From assembly GCF_900104745.1 (NCBI RefSeq), contig NZ_LT629732.1, positions 6,249,981 through 6,313,980 of the forward strand: a stretch of 64,000 nt of DNA, in the 5' to 3' direction. Below are positions 8,222 to 19,966 of this stretch, in pieces. Below the pieces are notes generated by a model. The model saw only the letters and a program-made list of their open reading frames with translations, had not been told where the DNA came from and searched no databases. Within the stretch, counting starts at the first letter, position 1; each line of letters starts with the position of its first letter. Both the position numbers and the translations under genes were made by a program. Origin of the DNA: Actinopolymorpha singaporensis. GTDB lineage: Bacteria > Actinomycetota > Actinomycetes > Propionibacteriales > Actinopolymorphaceae.

Positions 8222-9352
8222 ATGAGCGACGTCACCGGGCAGGCCCCGCGCCAGGCCGGGCCGGACGAGCCATCCGGTACCGACGAGCCCAGCAGGCCCG
8301 CCTCGCCCAGCGGGATGCCCGCACTACCCGGCCGCCCCCCGGGGCAGCGGCGCGGGCTGACGTCGTACGCCTGGGGACGGTTCCTGCTGTCCGGGCTCGC
8401 TTTGTGGCTGCTCGCCGCCGTCGTGACGCTGAGCGGCGGAGACACGCCGCTGTTGCCCGTCGTGGTCGTGCTGGGCGCTTTCCTCGGACCGCTCACGTAT
8501 GCCCGATGGGTGCACGAACGCAGGCCCGTGCCCGGTCTCGACGTTTCCCTGCTGGTCCGGGCGTACCTCGTCAGCGGCGTGCTCGGCCTGCTGTGCGCGT
8601 CCGCCCTCGCCGGCTACTTCCGGACACCGGACGTCTTCGGGTACGTCGGAGTGGCGCTCGGCGAGGAGATCCTCAAGGCGCTGGTGCTGCTGTATCTCGC
8701 CCGCCGGCTGCCCACCCGGACGCTGCGGTCCGGCCTGGTGCTCGGTGCCGTGGTGGGGTTCGGCTTCGGCGCCTGCGAGACGGTCGGCTACGGCCTGCAG
8801 GCGCTGCTGAACGTGAGCGGACTGTCCCTGCGCACCTTGGTGGAGACCGAACTGCTCCGCGGCCCGGTCGGACCCGTCGGCCAGGCGCTGTGGACCGCCC
8901 TGCTGGGTGGGACGATCTTCGCCGCGGCCCGCGGTCGCCGGGTGCGGCCGACCACCGGCATCCTCTTCACCTTCCTCGGCGTGGGCCTGCTGCACGCGTT
9001 GTGGGACTCCCTGCGCAGCGTCGCGATCGTCTTCACCCTGCTCGTCACCGGAACGACCTGGGAGCCGCGGCTGCTCTCGCTGGGCTTCGTCCCCCGGCCG
9101 ACGGCCGTGCAGATCCAGCTGTACGCCGTGACCTGCGCGGTGGGGTTCGTCCTGCTGGTGGCACTCGGCGTGATCTGGCTGGGCGTCCTGCGCCGTCGCC
9201 CTGCCGGACCGGCGCCGGTCACCCTGCCCCCGCAGCCCCGGGAGGCGCCGGAGACTCCGGGGCAGTCGGTGCCTGCCGGCGTTCCCACCGACACGCAGGC
9301 GCCGGTCCCGCCGTCGCCCGAGGAACGGGCTCCGGACCGGACCGACGCCTGA
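8222..9352 (+). CDS. PrsW family intramembrane metalloprotease
   Basis: 376 residues from ATG 8222. Polar Pro-rich tails at both ends (~45 N-terminal, ~60 C-terminal) frame about eight hydrophobic helices. The PrsW motifs are present in order: VALGEEILKALVLL (the Glu-Glu pair), GFGFGACETVGYG (Glu in a helix), and GLLHALWDSLRS (His and Asp). In Bacillus PrsW cleaves an anti-sigma factor; actinobacterial substrates are largely unknown and no sigma/anti-sigma pair is in view. Ends 28 bp before the convergent gltA stop. Confidence 0.85.
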   Translation: MSDVTGQAPRQAGPDEPSGTDEPSRPASPSGMPALPGRPPGQRRGLTSYAWGRFLLSGLALWLLAAVVTLSGGDTPLLPVVVVLGAFLGPLTYARWVHERRPVPGLDVSLLVRAYLVSGVLGLLCASALAGYFRTPDVFGYVGVALGEEILKALVLLYLARRLPTRTLRSGLVLGAVVGFGFGACETVGYGLQALLNVSGLSLRTLVETELLRGPVGPVGQALWTALLGGTIFAAARGRRVRPTTGILFTFLGVGLLHALWDSLRSVAIVFTLLVTGTTWEPRLLSLGFVPRPTAVQIQLYAVTCAVGFVLLVALGVIWLGVLRRRPAGPAPVTLPPQPREAPETPGQSVPAGVPTDTQAPVPPSPEERAPDRTDA

Positions 9353-9380
9353 CCGACTGTGGCCGCTGGGAACTACGCGG

Positions 9381-10670
<1,290 letters not shown>

Positions 10671-10884
10671 GCTCGTGTCCTCCGTCCTGCCCTGTTCGGC
10701 CCGGCTCGGGACGACGCCGCCGTGGAGGGAGTCGGGTCGTGCCGTCCCGACGGGACGCCCGAAGACGCCCGTCTCAACTGTCGTCCCAACGAACGACGCC
10801 CGTCCCGCATCTCCACGACTCGTGAGCCGCCGCCGATCGGCCGGCCCACGTGTCGGCATCCTCCGCATTTGCTGTCGTGTCACC

Positions 10885-10900
10885 CCCCAGGGTGCTGGGG
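10885..10900 (-). terminator. Possible hairpin after dapC
   Basis: CCCCAG, a GGTG loop and CTGGGG form a 6-bp stem 20 nt downstream of the dapC stop on the minus strand. No U-tract. The remaining ~220 bp up to the gltA start show no gene. Confidence 0.4.
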
Positions 10901-10919
10901 AGATCGGTACAACGCAGGG

Positions 10920-12023
10920 TCACCCGCGGTCGCGCGTGCCCCGCAGACGGCTCGCCGCGGCGGCGACCCTCTCGTCAGTCGCGGTGAACGCTACCCGGAC
11001 ATGCCGGACACCCGCCGTTCCGTAGAAATCACCGGGGGTGACCAGAATGCCCTGTTCCGCACACCACCGTACGGTGTCCATGCACGGCTCCCCACGCGTG
11101 GCCCAGAGGTACAACGAGCCCTCGGAGTGGTCGACCTCGAACCCAGCGGCGGTGAACGCCTCCCGCAGTACCTCGCGCCTCGCGGCGTACCTCGCCCGCT
11201 GCTCGTCGACGTGGGTGTCGTCGGACAGGGCCGCGATCATCGCCGCCTGGACGGGCGCCGGCACCATCATCCCGGCATGCTTGCGGACACCCAGGAGCTC
11301 TTGTACACAAGCGGAATCGCCCGTCACGAAGCCTGCGCGGTAGCCGGCGAGGTTGGATCGTTTGGACAGCGAGTGGACGGCGAGCAGGTTGGCGTGGCTG
11401 CCGCCGCACACCTCCGGGTCGAGGACCGACACCGGCTGTTCGTCCCAGCCGAACTCGGCGTAGCACTCGTCGGAGGCGACGAGCACGTCCCGCTCCCGTG
11501 CCCAGGCGACGACCTTGGCCAGGTGGGCGGCGGGCAGGATCCGCCCGGTGGGGTTGGAAGGTGAGTTGAGCCACACGAGTTTGACCTGCTCCGGCCCCAA
11601 CGCGAACGTCGAGTCGGCCGGAACGACCCTGCAGCCGGCGATCTGGGCACCAACGGCGTACGTCGGGTAGGCCGTCTCCGGGACCACCACCACGTCACCG
11701 GGGCCCAGGCCGAGCATGGTCGGCAACCAGGCGACGAACTCCTTCGAGCCCACGGTGGGGAGCACCGCGTCCGGGTCGAGGCCGGACAGGCCGAACCGGC
11801 GTTCCAGGTAGCCGACCACGGCCTCCCGGAGCCTGGGAGTGCCGTAGGTCTGCGGATAGCCCGGAGCGTCGGCGGCATCGCACAGGGCGGCGCGGACGAC
11901 CTCCGGGGTGGGATCGACCGGGGTGCCGACGGAAAGGTCGACGATGCCGTCCGGATGGGCGGCGGCGCGTTCTTTGTCGGGAATCAGTCGATCCCAGGGA
12001 AAGTCCGGGAGCGGACTTCGCAC
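10920..12023 (-). CDS. dapC: Succinyldiaminopimelate transaminase
   Basis: 367 residues from GTG 12023, with GAGAGGGG upstream. A fold-type I PLP aminotransferase that makes N-succinyl-LL-2,6-diaminopimelate from the DapD product. The start LPDFPWDRLIPDKERA is typical of actinobacterial DapC. PLP contacts: substrate-binding NSPSNPTGRIL, VASDECYAEF, and the Schiff-base Lys in SLSKRSNLAGYRAGF. It lies just downstream of the ferredoxin gene, as in many actinobacteria (fdxC-Rv1178 in M. tuberculosis). With dapD and dapE this window holds three successive genes of the pathway. Confidence 0.93.
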   Translation of the reverse strand: MRSPLPDFPWDRLIPDKERAAAHPDGIVDLSVGTPVDPTPEVVRAALCDAADAPGYPQTYGTPRLREAVVGYLERRFGLSGLDPDAVLPTVGSKEFVAWLPTMLGLGPGDVVVVPETAYPTYAVGAQIAGCRVVPADSTFALGPEQVKLVWLNSPSNPTGRILPAAHLAKVVAWARERDVLVASDECYAEFGWDEQPVSVLDPEVCGGSHANLLAVHSLSKRSNLAGYRAGFVTGDSACVQELLGVRKHAGMMVPAPVQAAMIAALSDDTHVDEQRARYAARREVLREAFTAAGFEVDHSEGSLYLWATRGEPCMDTVRWCAEQGILVTPGDFYGTAGVRHVRVAFTATDERVAAAASRLRGTRDRG

Positions 12024-12084
12024 GGTGCCCCTCTCGCTCGCCTCGTCGGGGGCCCCACCGCACCTGGCGGAGCCCCCGCGGATG

Positions 12085-12411
12085 TCACTCCTCGGTGCTC
12101 TGCGGCGGCAGGGCCGCGACGAGCGGGTGGTCCTTGTCGATCACCCCGGTCTTGGCGGCGCCGCCAGGCGAGCCGAGATCGTCGAAGAAGTCGACGTTCG
12201 CGGCGTAGTAGTCCTTCCACTGGTCGGGCACGTCGTCCTCGTAGAAGATCGCCTCGACCGGGCAGACCGGCTCACACGCGCCGCAGTCGACACACTCGTC
12301 CGGGTGGATGTAGAGCATGCGCTTGCCCTCGTAAATGCAGTCGACGGGGCATTCGTCCACACACGCCCTGTCCTTGAGGTCAACACACGGCTGTGCGATG
12401 ACGTAGGTCAC
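12085..12411 (-). CDS. fdxA: Seven-iron type ferredoxin
   Basis: 108 residues from GTG 12411, which has a strong AGGAGGAA sequence about 6 nt upstream. Two cluster-binding stretches are visible: [17 protein letters not shown] in the N-terminal part and [16 protein letters not shown] after it, fitting one 3Fe-4S and one 4Fe-4S cluster. The C-terminal extension ([19 protein letters not shown]) is the standard actinobacterial type. A small soluble electron carrier; its partner enzymes are not encoded next to it. Confidence 0.95.
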   Translation of the reverse strand: MTYVIAQPCVDLKDRACVDECPVDCIYEGKRMLYIHPDECVDCGACEPVCPVEAIFYEDDVPDQWKDYYAANVDFFDDLGSPGGAAKTGVIDKDHPLVAALPPQSTEE

Positions 12412-12489
12412 CGGTTCCTCCTCTGTCGAACTGACCCTCCTAGTATCGCCAGGTCGGTACAACCAGTGACAACGAAGGGTCCCTTTACG

Positions 12490-13575
12490 GTGCCACTGTC
12501 TTCCGCGGACGTCGGCCACCGGGTCGTCGTCCGCCGTCGGCTCGGTGTCGAGCACGGCCGTACGGTCTACGGCGACGTCCTCGGTGTGCTCGAGTCCTGG
12601 GCCGGCGGGCGGCTGGCCCTGCGGCGCCGGGACGGTGAACTCGTCGAGGTCGCCGAGGACGACGTGGTGGCCGGCAAGCCGGTTCCCCCCGCGCCCGCAC
12701 GCCGGCCACGGCGCGCCCCGGCGAACGACGAGCCGGCCGATCCGGCCGACCCGGCCGTGACCGAGCCGGCCGATCCCGCCGATCCGGCCGATCCCGCCGA
12801 TCCGGCCGGGGACGCGCCGGAGACCGGGGCGGCCCTGGCGCTGGTCGCGGCGCGGGGCTGGCCCGCGACCGTTACCGAACGGCTCGGCGGCTGGCTGCTG
12901 CAGGCGGCGGGCGGCTTCACCGGCCGGGCCAACTCCGTCGTACCCGCGGGCGACCCTGGCTGCCCCCTGGACGACGCGCTGCACCGGGTGGCCGGCTTCT
13001 ACGCCGCCGCAGGTCTGCCGCCCCGCATCCAGGTGGTGGTGGGCACACCCCTGGAGGCGGAGTTGCTGGCCAGGGGCTGGCGGGCGAAGGCCAGCGGCAA
13101 GCGCGGCTTCGACACCACCGACGTACGGGTCGCGCCGGTGGCCGACATGCTCTCCCGTACCGGCGGACCGGCGGTGGAGGTCGCCCTCGGCGGCGAGCCG
13201 GACGAGGCCTGGACGGAGTTGTACGGAAGTTCGGGCCCGGCTGCCCGGAAGGTGCTCGGCGGAGGTGACCACGTCGCCCTGGCCCGGCTCACGGCGAGCG
13301 CGACCGGTGGGGCCGGACAGGACCTGGTGGGGATCGGGCGCGGCGTCGTGACCGGCCGGTGGCTCGGCCTCAGCGCGGTGGAGGTCGTCCCGGCCTACCG
13401 GCGGCGCGGACTGGCTCGTGCAGTCCTGACCGCGCTCGGCACGTGGGGCCGCGACCTGGGTGCGAGCTGGGCGTACCTCCAGGTGGCCGCAGACAACACC
13501 GACGCGCTGCGGTTGTACGACAGGCTCGGCTTCCGGCTGGACCACCAGTACCGCTACTACGGCCCGGCCCGGTAG
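12490..13575 (+). CDS. GNAT family N-acetyltransferase with N-terminal SH3-like segment
   Basis: 361 residues if the GTG at 12490 is used; GAAGGG lies 10 nt upstream. An in-frame GTG at 12466 is the alternative. The first ~60 residues ([11 protein letters not shown]...[19 protein letters not shown]) look like a small beta barrel. Then comes a low-complexity linker of Pro-Ala-Asp triplets (9-bp repeats near 12740-12810). The GNAT domain ends with the acetyl-CoA loop [15 protein letters not shown] and [15 protein letters not shown]. Divergent from the ferredoxin gene. Substrate unknown. Confidence 0.85.
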   Translation: MPLSSADVGHRVVVRRRLGVEHGRTVYGDVLGVLESWAGGRLALRRRDGELVEVAEDDVVAGKPVPPAPARRPRRAPANDEPADPADPAVTEPADPADPADPADPAGDAPETGAALALVAARGWPATVTERLGGWLLQAAGGFTGRANSVVPAGDPGCPLDDALHRVAGFYAAAGLPPRIQVVVGTPLEAELLARGWRAKASGKRGFDTTDVRVAPVADMLSRTGGPAVEVALGGEPDEAWTELYGSSGPAARKVLGGGDHVALARLTASATGGAGQDLVGIGRGVVTGRWLGLSAVEVVPAYRRRGLARAVLTALGTWGRDLGASWAYLQVAADNTDALRLYDRLGFRLDHQYRYYGPAR

Positions 13576-13598
13576 CCGGTCCGGGCCCACCGGGCCGG

Positions 13599-15437
13599 TC
13601 AGTTCCCCACGGCGGCCGGCGGCTTCGGTTTCGGGGTGGGGGTCTGCTTCGGCGTCGGTGTCGGCGACGGGCCGCAGGTGACCCGGTCCTCCGGGCTGTA
13701 GCGCACGTGGTCAGTCTCGGTCTTCACCAGCGAGCTGCCGCGGTAGAGCCTGCGGGTGACGTCGACGTCGAACCCGCGCACACCGTCCTGGGGAACGCAG
13801 CCGTCCTTCTCGTCGAAGATCACCTTCGGCTCACGGAAGTTGTGGCGAGCCGAAGTCTGCCCCTTCACCGTCCAGTACTTCGTACTCCACAGCCGGACGG
13901 TGATGCTGCCTTTCTTCCCCGGCGAGCTCTGCTGGTTGACCGCCTGGACGAGCACGCCGTACGGGGTGTTGTTGCGCCACTTCAGGTCGAGGTAACCCCA
14001 GTAGACGGTGGCCTCGCGACCGACCGGGTAGCGGTCGATGTAGAAGGCGTGCGGGCGGTGTTCGACGTCCTCCATACCGGCGAAGAAGGCTGCGTTGTAC
14101 GTCGTGGTGGCGACCTGCGAGACGCCTCCGCCGAGTTCCTCGCGCAGCCGGCCGCCCACGATCACGAATCCCTTGGCGAAGCCGTTGGCCTCGGTCCGCT
14201 CGCCGAGGATGCCGTTCAGGCTGAAGGTCTCGCCGGGCTTGATCAGCCGGTTGTTGATCAGCTCGCCGGCCCGGCCGATGTTGGTGTTGCGGTAGGCGGC
14301 GTGCGGGTAGTACGTCGTGAACTGGCCGACGACCTGCTTCACCCCGAGGTTCTGCGCGTCCTTGGTGGTGAACTTCGCGTCGGTCGCCTTGGTCCGGACG
14401 GTCGCGACCCGCTCCGCCCCGGACTTCGGCAGCGCGGCCACCACGGCGCGCGCGAGGTTGGCCGGCGGAACAGTCTGGCCCTGGGTGGAGGGCACGACGG
14501 TCGGCCGGCCGGCGAACATCCGCACCGAGGCGTCCTTCGGCTCGATCTGCAGGACCCTCAGCCGGTCGGCGACCTTTCGTTCGAACGCCGCCACGTCGAG
14601 CCTGGGAGCCAGCCGGCCGGACTTGTCGGGCACCATCGTCAGGGCGGCGCCGACCTCGGCCGGCGACACGTCGAACGACTTGTCGTTGACCCGTACCTTC
14701 ACCGGCCCGGACATCGCGGGGGTGGCGAACTCCCGCATGGCGCGGCGCACCTCGGCCTGGCCCACCTTGGGCTTCTGCTCCGTCACGGGCAGGTCGATCG
14801 GCGCGGTCGTCCGCAGGAACTCCTGCTCGATCCGGTCGGCCGACGCGGCGGTGTCCAGCCGGTATCCGACCACCGGGTCGGCGGCCTTCGCGGTGCCGCC
14901 GGTAAAGGTGATGCCGCCCGGGCTCCCGGCCTTGCGGACCTCCTTGGCGAGCCCGGCGACCGCGGCGTCCAGCTTGGCGTGGTCGACGGTGAGTACGGGA
15001 GCGACGTCACCGCCACCCCCGAGCGCCTTGGAGACCTCGACGGGGTTGAGGCTGCGGGGAACGTAGACGGCGTCCACGGTCGCGGGCAGGTCGAGGCCGA
15101 GCCCGGCCTCGGCAGGCTCGAGGCTGTACGTCCTGCCACGCACGCCGACCCGGAACGAGTCCTCCGCCCTCGGCGCCAGGCGGTCGCGCAGGCGCTGGAC
15201 GGCCTCGTCACGGCTGAGCCCGCTGACGTCGACACCGCCCACGGAGGTGCCCCGCGGGACGCTGCCGCCTAGGGTGATGGCGAGCAGGGCGTATCCGCCC
15301 AGGAGCACGACCAGGACGCCTACGGTCGCCAGTACGATCACCCGTCCGCGCCTTGCTGCGGACTGCGCGTCGGCTTCCGCCGATGGGTACTGGGTCGGCT
15401 CAGGCGTCGGCTGACCGGGTTCGCCCGGGTCTCGCAC
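13599..15437 (-). CDS. VanW family protein with membrane anchor
   Basis: 612 residues from GTG 15437; GGAGGA 4-5 nt upstream decides this start over earlier in-frame codons. A short cytoplasmic tail precedes one membrane helix ([20 protein letters not shown]). The long extracytoplasmic part has two repeats that begin like peptidoglycan-binding YoaR/PF12229 domains ([40 protein letters not shown]). The VanW domain follows ([39 protein letters not shown]). The C-terminus is a Pro/Thr/Lys-rich tail. Probably a cell-wall protein; VanW function itself is unknown. Confidence 0.88.
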   Translation of the reverse strand: MRDPGEPGQPTPEPTQYPSAEADAQSAARRGRVIVLATVGVLVVLLGGYALLAITLGGSVPRGTSVGGVDVSGLSRDEAVQRLRDRLAPRAEDSFRVGVRGRTYSLEPAEAGLGLDLPATVDAVYVPRSLNPVEVSKALGGGGDVAPVLTVDHAKLDAAVAGLAKEVRKAGSPGGITFTGGTAKAADPVVGYRLDTAASADRIEQEFLRTTAPIDLPVTEQKPKVGQAEVRRAMREFATPAMSGPVKVRVNDKSFDVSPAEVGAALTMVPDKSGRLAPRLDVAAFERKVADRLRVLQIEPKDASVRMFAGRPTVVPSTQGQTVPPANLARAVVAALPKSGAERVATVRTKATDAKFTTKDAQNLGVKQVVGQFTTYYPHAAYRNTNIGRAGELINNRLIKPGETFSLNGILGERTEANGFAKGFVIVGGRLREELGGGVSQVATTTYNAAFFAGMEDVEHRPHAFYIDRYPVGREATVYWGYLDLKWRNNTPYGVLVQAVNQQSSPGKKGSITVRLWSTKYWTVKGQTSARHNFREPKVIFDEKDGCVPQDGVRGFDVDVTRRLYRGSSLVKTETDHVRYSPEDRVTCGPSPTPTPKQTPTPKPKPPAAVGN

Positions 15438-15643
15438 GGCGTCCTCCGTGTTGCTGTGGTGCGTGGCCGAGACCCGCGGCAGGCGGGCGCTCGGTGACAA
15501 TCCCGCCAAGAGTAGAGGCTGTGGACCTCCTCCGCCGGGACCGGACCCCGCGCGTTTCCGGTCCGTGTGCCCTTGCACGGGTTGCCCGCGATGCGGTGAT
15601 TGAGGCGGTGACGCTGGGCGGCCGGGGCGGTCCGCGGTGCCGT

Positions 15644-15715
15644 GTCCGGTTGTCCGGTTGTCCGGTTGTCCGGGTATTGGGGTGTCGGGGCGTCCGGGTG
15701 TCCGGGTGTCCAGCT
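15644..15715 (+). repeat. 8-bp tandem repeat, 9 copies, between flavin reductase and VanW genes
   Basis: Units of eight: three times gtccggtt, then gtccgggt, attggggt, gtcggggc, twice gtccgggt and gtccagct. Lies in the 291-bp gap 15438-15728, in which I see no gene. Period not divisible by three. Confidence 0.88.
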
Positions 15716-15728
15716 CCGCGCGGTCGGT

Positions 15729-16310
15729 TCAGACCTGGAGCTCAGGGTCGGTCCGGGCACCGACGGCGTGGTAGCCACCGGCGTAGTAGACGAGCGCCGG
15801 TGCAGGATCCGCCGGGGCGTCGGTGCCGACGACCTCACCGACCACGATCGAGTGGTCGCCGCCGTCGTGGACGGCGACGGTACGGCACTCCAGCCGGGCC
15901 GCGGCGGTCGACAGCAGGGCCGCCCCGGTGACCCCGCGGTGCACCGGGATGCCGTCGAGCTGGCCCTGCAGCGGACGGCCGCGGCGTGCCAGCCGGGTGG
16001 CCACCTGGTGGCTGTCGTCGGTCAGCACGGACACGCCCCAGGTGCCGACGGACAGCACGGCCGAGTGGAACCTGGCGATCTTCTCCACGCAGACGAGCAC
16101 CAGGGGCGGGGAGAGCGAGACGGAGGTGAACGCACTGGCGGTCATCGCGTGGTCCACCCCGTCCAGGCAGGTGGTGACGATCGTGACACCACTGGCGAAC
16201 CGGGCCATGGCGGCCTTGTAGTCGGCCTCGCCCACGGGTGCGAGCGGCTGGTCGTGCGGCTGGTCGTGGGCGGACTGGTCGTGGTGGACGTGCTGATGGT
16301 CAGCGGTCAC
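15729..16310 (-). CDS. Flavin reductase family protein
   Basis: 193 residues from GTG 16310, preceded by AGAGGGG. After a His/Gln/Asp-rich tail of ~20 residues, the FMN-binding split-barrel domain follows: YKAAMARFASGVTIVTT, AMTASAFTSVSLSPPLVLVC, and GDHSIVVGEVVG near the end, the usual reductase motifs (DIM6/NTAB type). Such proteins reduce FMN/FAD for a partner monooxygenase; none is visible nearby. The start overlaps the end of the DUF6113 gene by 11 bp, so the two are probably co-transcribed. Confidence 0.87.
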   Translation of the reverse strand: MTADHQHVHHDQSAHDQPHDQPLAPVGEADYKAAMARFASGVTIVTTCLDGVDHAMTASAFTSVSLSPPLVLVCVEKIARFHSAVLSVGTWGVSVLTDDSHQVATRLARRGRPLQGQLDGIPVHRGVTGAALLSTAAARLECRTVAVHDGGDHSIVVGEVVGTDAPADPAPALVYYAGGYHAVGARTDPELQV

Positions 16311-16731
16311 GGTCCCCTCTTCTCGTCGAACCCCCGGTCGTCCCCGTACGACGCCCGCCCTGGCCGGCCCGGGCGCGGCGGTCACCCCGGCGCAGGAGCT
16401 GCCAGCCCACCAGGAACAACCCGGCGACCACGAAGCCGAGGCCGTACCAGTCGCCGGCGAGCACGACGTCGCCCTCCGGCCGGGGCCACAGTGCCGCCGC
16501 CACGGGCACGGCCCAGCCCAGGGCGGCAGCCACCCCGCCGCCCTTGCCGAGGAGGTACCTGCACTGGGCGAACAACAGCGCGGCCACCACGAGAGCGAGC
16601 ACGATGCCGTAGGGCAGCCGGGCCCCGAGCACGGTGAGGTTCACCCGGGAGACCACGACGCCGCAGGTGCCGGCCACCAGGCCGAGGACCGCGGCGGCGG
16701 CCAGTCCGGCCACCCGCGAAAGTGCTGCCAC
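16300..16731 (-). CDS. DUF6113-like four-helix membrane protein
   Basis: 143 residues from GTG 16731. Four hydrophobic segments: VAGLAAAAVLGLVAGTCG, YGIVLALVVAALLFA, VAAALGWAVPVAAALW and YGLGFVVAGLFLVGW, then an Arg/Gly-rich tail that is probably cytoplasmic. Small membrane proteins of this type sit next to mshB in many actinobacteria, as here (71 bp downstream of mshB). Function unknown. Confidence 0.75.
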   Translation of the reverse strand: MAALSRVAGLAAAAVLGLVAGTCGVVVSRVNLTVLGARLPYGIVLALVVAALLFAQCRYLLGKGGGVAAALGWAVPVAAALWPRPEGDVVLAGDWYGLGFVVAGLFLVGWQLLRRGDRRARAGQGGRRTGTTGGSTRRGDRDR

Positions 16732-16802
16732 CTGGGGAGCCTAGGCCATGTTCCGACCTGAGACGCCCGACCTCGGAACCCGCCCTGCGCCGGCCGGAAG
16801 GA

Positions 16803-17690
16803 TCAGGCCACCCCGGCGAACAGGTCGTTCTCCTGGCCGGTGGCCGGGTCGGCCGGGCCCGGCCTGCCGTACACGAGCCGGTAGCACTCGGTGCCCCAGA
16901 CCTGGTTGCCGAGGTTGTTGGACAGCGCGAAGAACGGCCCGTCGACCGCGATCTGGGTGGCGTGCGCCCGCATCGCGGCCAGCTTGCGCTCGACGTGGTG
17001 GTTGCCGTCGATGCGGGCCGAGATCAGCTCGTCGGGGACGAACGTCCGCGGCAGCTCGCCGTCGGGGTCCATCCCCTCGAACGCCGTCTCTCCCATGTCG
17101 CGCAGCCGGCGCAGCCCCTCCCGCATCATCGACTCCGGCATCGCCCCCCAGTAGACCTTCGGGATGCTCCACGCCTCGCCGAGGTCGCGGCGGTAAGACG
17201 GTGCCCCGGCCAGGAACTGCGCGTAGGTCGCCACCCGGTGGGCCTGGATGTGGTCGGGGTGGCCGTAGCCGCCGAACTCGTCGTAGGTGACGAGCACCTG
17301 CGGGCGGACCTCACGGATCACCGCCACCAGGTGGTCGGCGGCCTCGCACAGGTCGGCCCGCCAGAAGCACTCGGGCCGGTCGTTGGCGGGGGTGCCGATC
17401 ATGCCGGAGTCGCGGTAGCGGCCGACGCCGCCGAGCCAGCGGTGGTCGGTGACCCCGAGCTCGGCCATGGCCGCGGCCATTTCCTTCTCCCGGTGGTCAC
17501 CGAGGGTGTCGTCGCGGTCGGCGGCCAGGTGGGCGAGCTCGGGGACGAGTACTTCCCCCTCCTCGCCCCTGGTGCAGGTGACGAGGGTGACCTGTGCCCC
17601 CTCGGCGGCGTACTTCGCCATCGTCACGCCGTTGCCGATGGTCTCGTCGTCCGGATGCGCGTGCACGAGCAGGATTCTGCGGTCTGCCAT
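16803..17690 (-). CDS. mshB: GlcNAc-inositol deacetylase of mycothiol synthesis
   Basis: 295 residues from ATG 17690. A zinc-dependent LmbE-like deacetylase that converts GlcNAc-Ins to GlcN-Ins. Zinc motif AHPDDE (His12, Asp15) at the N-terminus and [14 protein letters not shown] further on supply the metal ligands. Length and the end [13 protein letters not shown] fit MshB rather than the related amidase Mca. The start codon follows a TATGGT box by 6 nt with no ribosome site, so the mRNA is probably leaderless. Confidence 0.94.
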   Translation of the reverse strand: MADRRILLVHAHPDDETIGNGVTMAKYAAEGAQVTLVTCTRGEEGEVLVPELAHLAADRDDTLGDHREKEMAAAMAELGVTDHRWLGGVGRYRDSGMIGTPANDRPECFWRADLCEAADHLVAVIREVRPQVLVTYDEFGGYGHPDHIQAHRVATYAQFLAGAPSYRRDLGEAWSIPKVYWGAMPESMMREGLRRLRDMGETAFEGMDPDGELPRTFVPDELISARIDGNHHVERKLAAMRAHATQIAVDGPFFALSNNLGNQVWGTECYRLVYGRPGPADPATGQENDLFAGVA

Positions 17691-17702
17691 AGGGCAACCA
17701 TA
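17691..17702 (-). promoter_or_regulatory. -10-like box TATGGT before mshB, candidate leaderless start
   Basis: TATGGT occupies 17702 to 17697 on the minus strand, and six bases separate it from the ATG. No purine-rich ribosome site fits between. A -35 match is not visible. Confidence 0.5.
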
Positions 17703-17754
17703 CGGACCGGCTCCACCAGCACCGCGGGGTCCGGGCATGCCAGGATCGGCTTTC

Positions 17755-19908
17755 GTGACCACACCGCAGCCGCGCCCCGCCGAGTCCGCGGGCGCCACCT
17801 CCGCCCCGACCTATCCCCGGCTGAACGCCCGGACCCTCCGCTTCAGCCTGGGCGCGCCGCGTACGTTCACGATCGCTCCGGACGGAGGCCGGATCGTTTT
17901 CCTGCGCGCACCCTCGGGCACCGACCGGGGCATCGAGCTGTGGACGTACGACGTCGCCTCCGGCACCGAACGCCGGGTCGCCGACCCCGCGACCCTGCTC
18001 ACCGACGGCCGGGAGGACCTCTCCCCCGCCGAGCGCGCGCGCCGCGAGCGCTCCCGGGAGGGCGCCGCGGGCATCGTCGGGTACGCCTGCGACCAGGACG
18101 TCAGGTACGCCGCGTTCGCGCTGTCGTCGCGGCTGTGGCTGGCCGACCTCGACGGCGGGGAGGTCCGCGAGCTCCCGTCGGTCGCGCCGGTGGTCGACCC
18201 GCGCCCGGACCCGTCCGGCCGGTACGTCGCGTACGCCTCCAACGCCGGCCTGCGCCTGGTCGACACCCACGCCGAAGCGGGCGCGGCAGGCGGGACGCCG
18301 GGCGAGCGCGTGCTGGTGGGACCCGAGCCGGGTGAGACCACCGTCTCCTGGGGCGTGGCGGAGTTCGTCGCCGCCGAGGAGATGGATCGCGTACGCGGCT
18401 TCTGGTGGGCACCGGACGGCACGTCGCTGCTGGTCGAACGCTACGACGAGGCCCCGGTGCCGCAGTGGCACATCGCCAACCCGGCCCAGCCGGACCAGCC
18501 GCCGGTCCCGGTGCGTTACCCCGCCGCAGGCACCGGCAACGCCGACGTCTCGCTGTGGCTGGTCGACCTCGCCGGCGAGCGCCGGGAGGTCCGCTGGGAC
18601 GCCGCCGCGTACCCCTACCTCGTCGACGTGAGCTGGACGTCGTACGGACCGCCTCTGCTGCGGGTGCTCAGCCGCGACCAGAAGTCCGCGCAGGTGCTGA
18701 CTGTCGACCCGGCCACCGGCACGACCACCGTCGTCCGCGAGGACGGCGACCCGGCGTGGGTCGAGATCGTCTCCGGTACGCCGCGCTGGCTGCCCGACGG
18801 GCGCCTGCTCACGACGGTCGACACGGCCGAGACCCGGCAGCTCGCGTTCGACGGCGAGCCGGTGACGCCGGCCGGCCTGCAGGTCGGCGCCGTACTCGAC
18901 GTCGACGCCGACGGCGTGCTGGTCTCGGCAACCACCGAACCCACCGAGCAGCACGTGGTGCGGGTCGGGCCGGACGGCACGGTCACGCCGCTGACCCGCG
19001 AGCCGGGCGTGCACCTGGGCCGGGCGTCCGGCGGCACGGTGCTGCTGGTCTCGCAGTCGCTGGACCACGACGGGACGGTCGTGCGGGTGCTGCGTGACGG
19101 CGCCGAGGCCGGCCGGATCGAGTCCCGGCAGGAGCGGCCGCCGTTCACGCCTGAGGTCACGCTGCTCCGCCTTGGCCCCCGTGAGCTGCGGACCGCGGTC
19201 CTCTTCCCCCGCGACCACACGCCGGGCTCGCGCCGGCTGCCGCTGCTGCTGGACCCTTACGGCGGACCGCACGCGCTGCGGGTGCGCTCCGCGCGGGCGG
19301 CGTTCCTCGCCAGCCAGTGGCTCGCCGACCAGGGGTTCTGCGTAGTGGTCGCGGACGGGCGCGGCACCCCCAACCGCGGCCCCGCCTGGGAACGCGAGGT
19401 GCTGAACGACTTCGTGAGCACCCTCGACGACCAGGTGGAGGTGGTCGGGGAGATCGCCCGGCGCTACCCCGACGACGTGGACCCGGGCCGGGTGGCGATG
19501 CGAGGCTGGTCGTACGGCGGCTACCTGTCCGCGCTCGCGGTGATCGCCCGGCCGGACGTCTTCCACGCCGCCGTTGCGGGCGCGCCGGTCACCGACTGGC
19601 GCCTGTACGACACCTGCTACACCGAGCGCTACCTCGGCCACCCCGACGAGCAGCCCGACGTCTACGCCCGCAACAGCCTGCTCGACGCCGCCGCCGGCCT
19701 GGAGCGGCCGCTGCTGCTCATCCACGGGCTGGCCGACGACAACGTGGTGGCGGCGCACACGCTGCGGCTGTCGTCCGCGCTGCTGGCGGCCGGCCGCCGG
19801 CACACGGTGCTGCCGCTGACCGGTGTCACCCACATGACGCCGCAGGAGGTCGTCGCGGAGAACCTCCTGCTGCTGGAGCTGGACTTCCTGCGCGAGGCGC
19901 TCGGCTGA
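17755..19908 (+). CDS. S9 family (dipeptidyl peptidase IV-like) serine peptidase
   Basis: 717 residues from GTG 17755. No signal peptide, so probably cytosolic. Residues ~30-470 form the DPP IV N-terminal beta-propeller ([32 protein letters not shown] with the substrate-binding Glu pair). The C-terminal alpha/beta hydrolase has the nucleophile in [12 protein letters not shown], the Asp in HGLADDNVV, and the His in [10 protein letters not shown]. Cleaves dipeptides from the N-terminus, often after proline. Upstream CAGGAT 8 nt before the GTG is a weak -10 candidate. Convergent with the GxGYxYP gene. Confidence 0.93.
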   Translation: MTTPQPRPAESAGATSAPTYPRLNARTLRFSLGAPRTFTIAPDGGRIVFLRAPSGTDRGIELWTYDVASGTERRVADPATLLTDGREDLSPAERARRERSREGAAGIVGYACDQDVRYAAFALSSRLWLADLDGGEVRELPSVAPVVDPRPDPSGRYVAYASNAGLRLVDTHAEAGAAGGTPGERVLVGPEPGETTVSWGVAEFVAAEEMDRVRGFWWAPDGTSLLVERYDEAPVPQWHIANPAQPDQPPVPVRYPAAGTGNADVSLWLVDLAGERREVRWDAAAYPYLVDVSWTSYGPPLLRVLSRDQKSAQVLTVDPATGTTTVVREDGDPAWVEIVSGTPRWLPDGRLLTTVDTAETRQLAFDGEPVTPAGLQVGAVLDVDADGVLVSATTEPTEQHVVRVGPDGTVTPLTREPGVHLGRASGGTVLLVSQSLDHDGTVVRVLRDGAEAGRIESRQERPPFTPEVTLLRLGPRELRTAVLFPRDHTPGSRRLPLLLDPYGGPHALRVRSARAAFLASQWLADQGFCVVVADGRGTPNRGPAWEREVLNDFVSTLDDQVEVVGEIARRYPDDVDPGRVAMRGWSYGGYLSALAVIARPDVFHAAVAGAPVTDWRLYDTCYTERYLGHPDEQPDVYARNSLLDAAAGLERPLLLIHGLADDNVVAAHTLRLSSALLAAGRRHTVLPLTGVTHMTPQEVVAENLLLLELDFLREALG

Positions 19909-19922
19909 GCCGGGCCGCGAGA

Positions 19923-19953
19923 CCCGGCCGGCAGGAGCGTTCCGCCGGCCGGG
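19923..19953. terminator. Bidirectional hairpin between the S9 peptidase and GxGYxYP genes
   Basis: A 10-bp perfect stem, CCCGGCCGGC and GCCGGCCGGG, with an 11-nt loop, placed 14 nt after one stop and 13 nt before the other. Suits a shared terminator for convergent genes, though no U-tract is present. Confidence 0.6.
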
Positions 19954-19966
19954 CGCCGCGGCCTCG

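Noticed and set aside
17497-19833. 778-codon open frame antisense to the S9 peptidase
   Set aside because: The plus-strand gene has clear catalytic motifs; the antisense reading is compositional.
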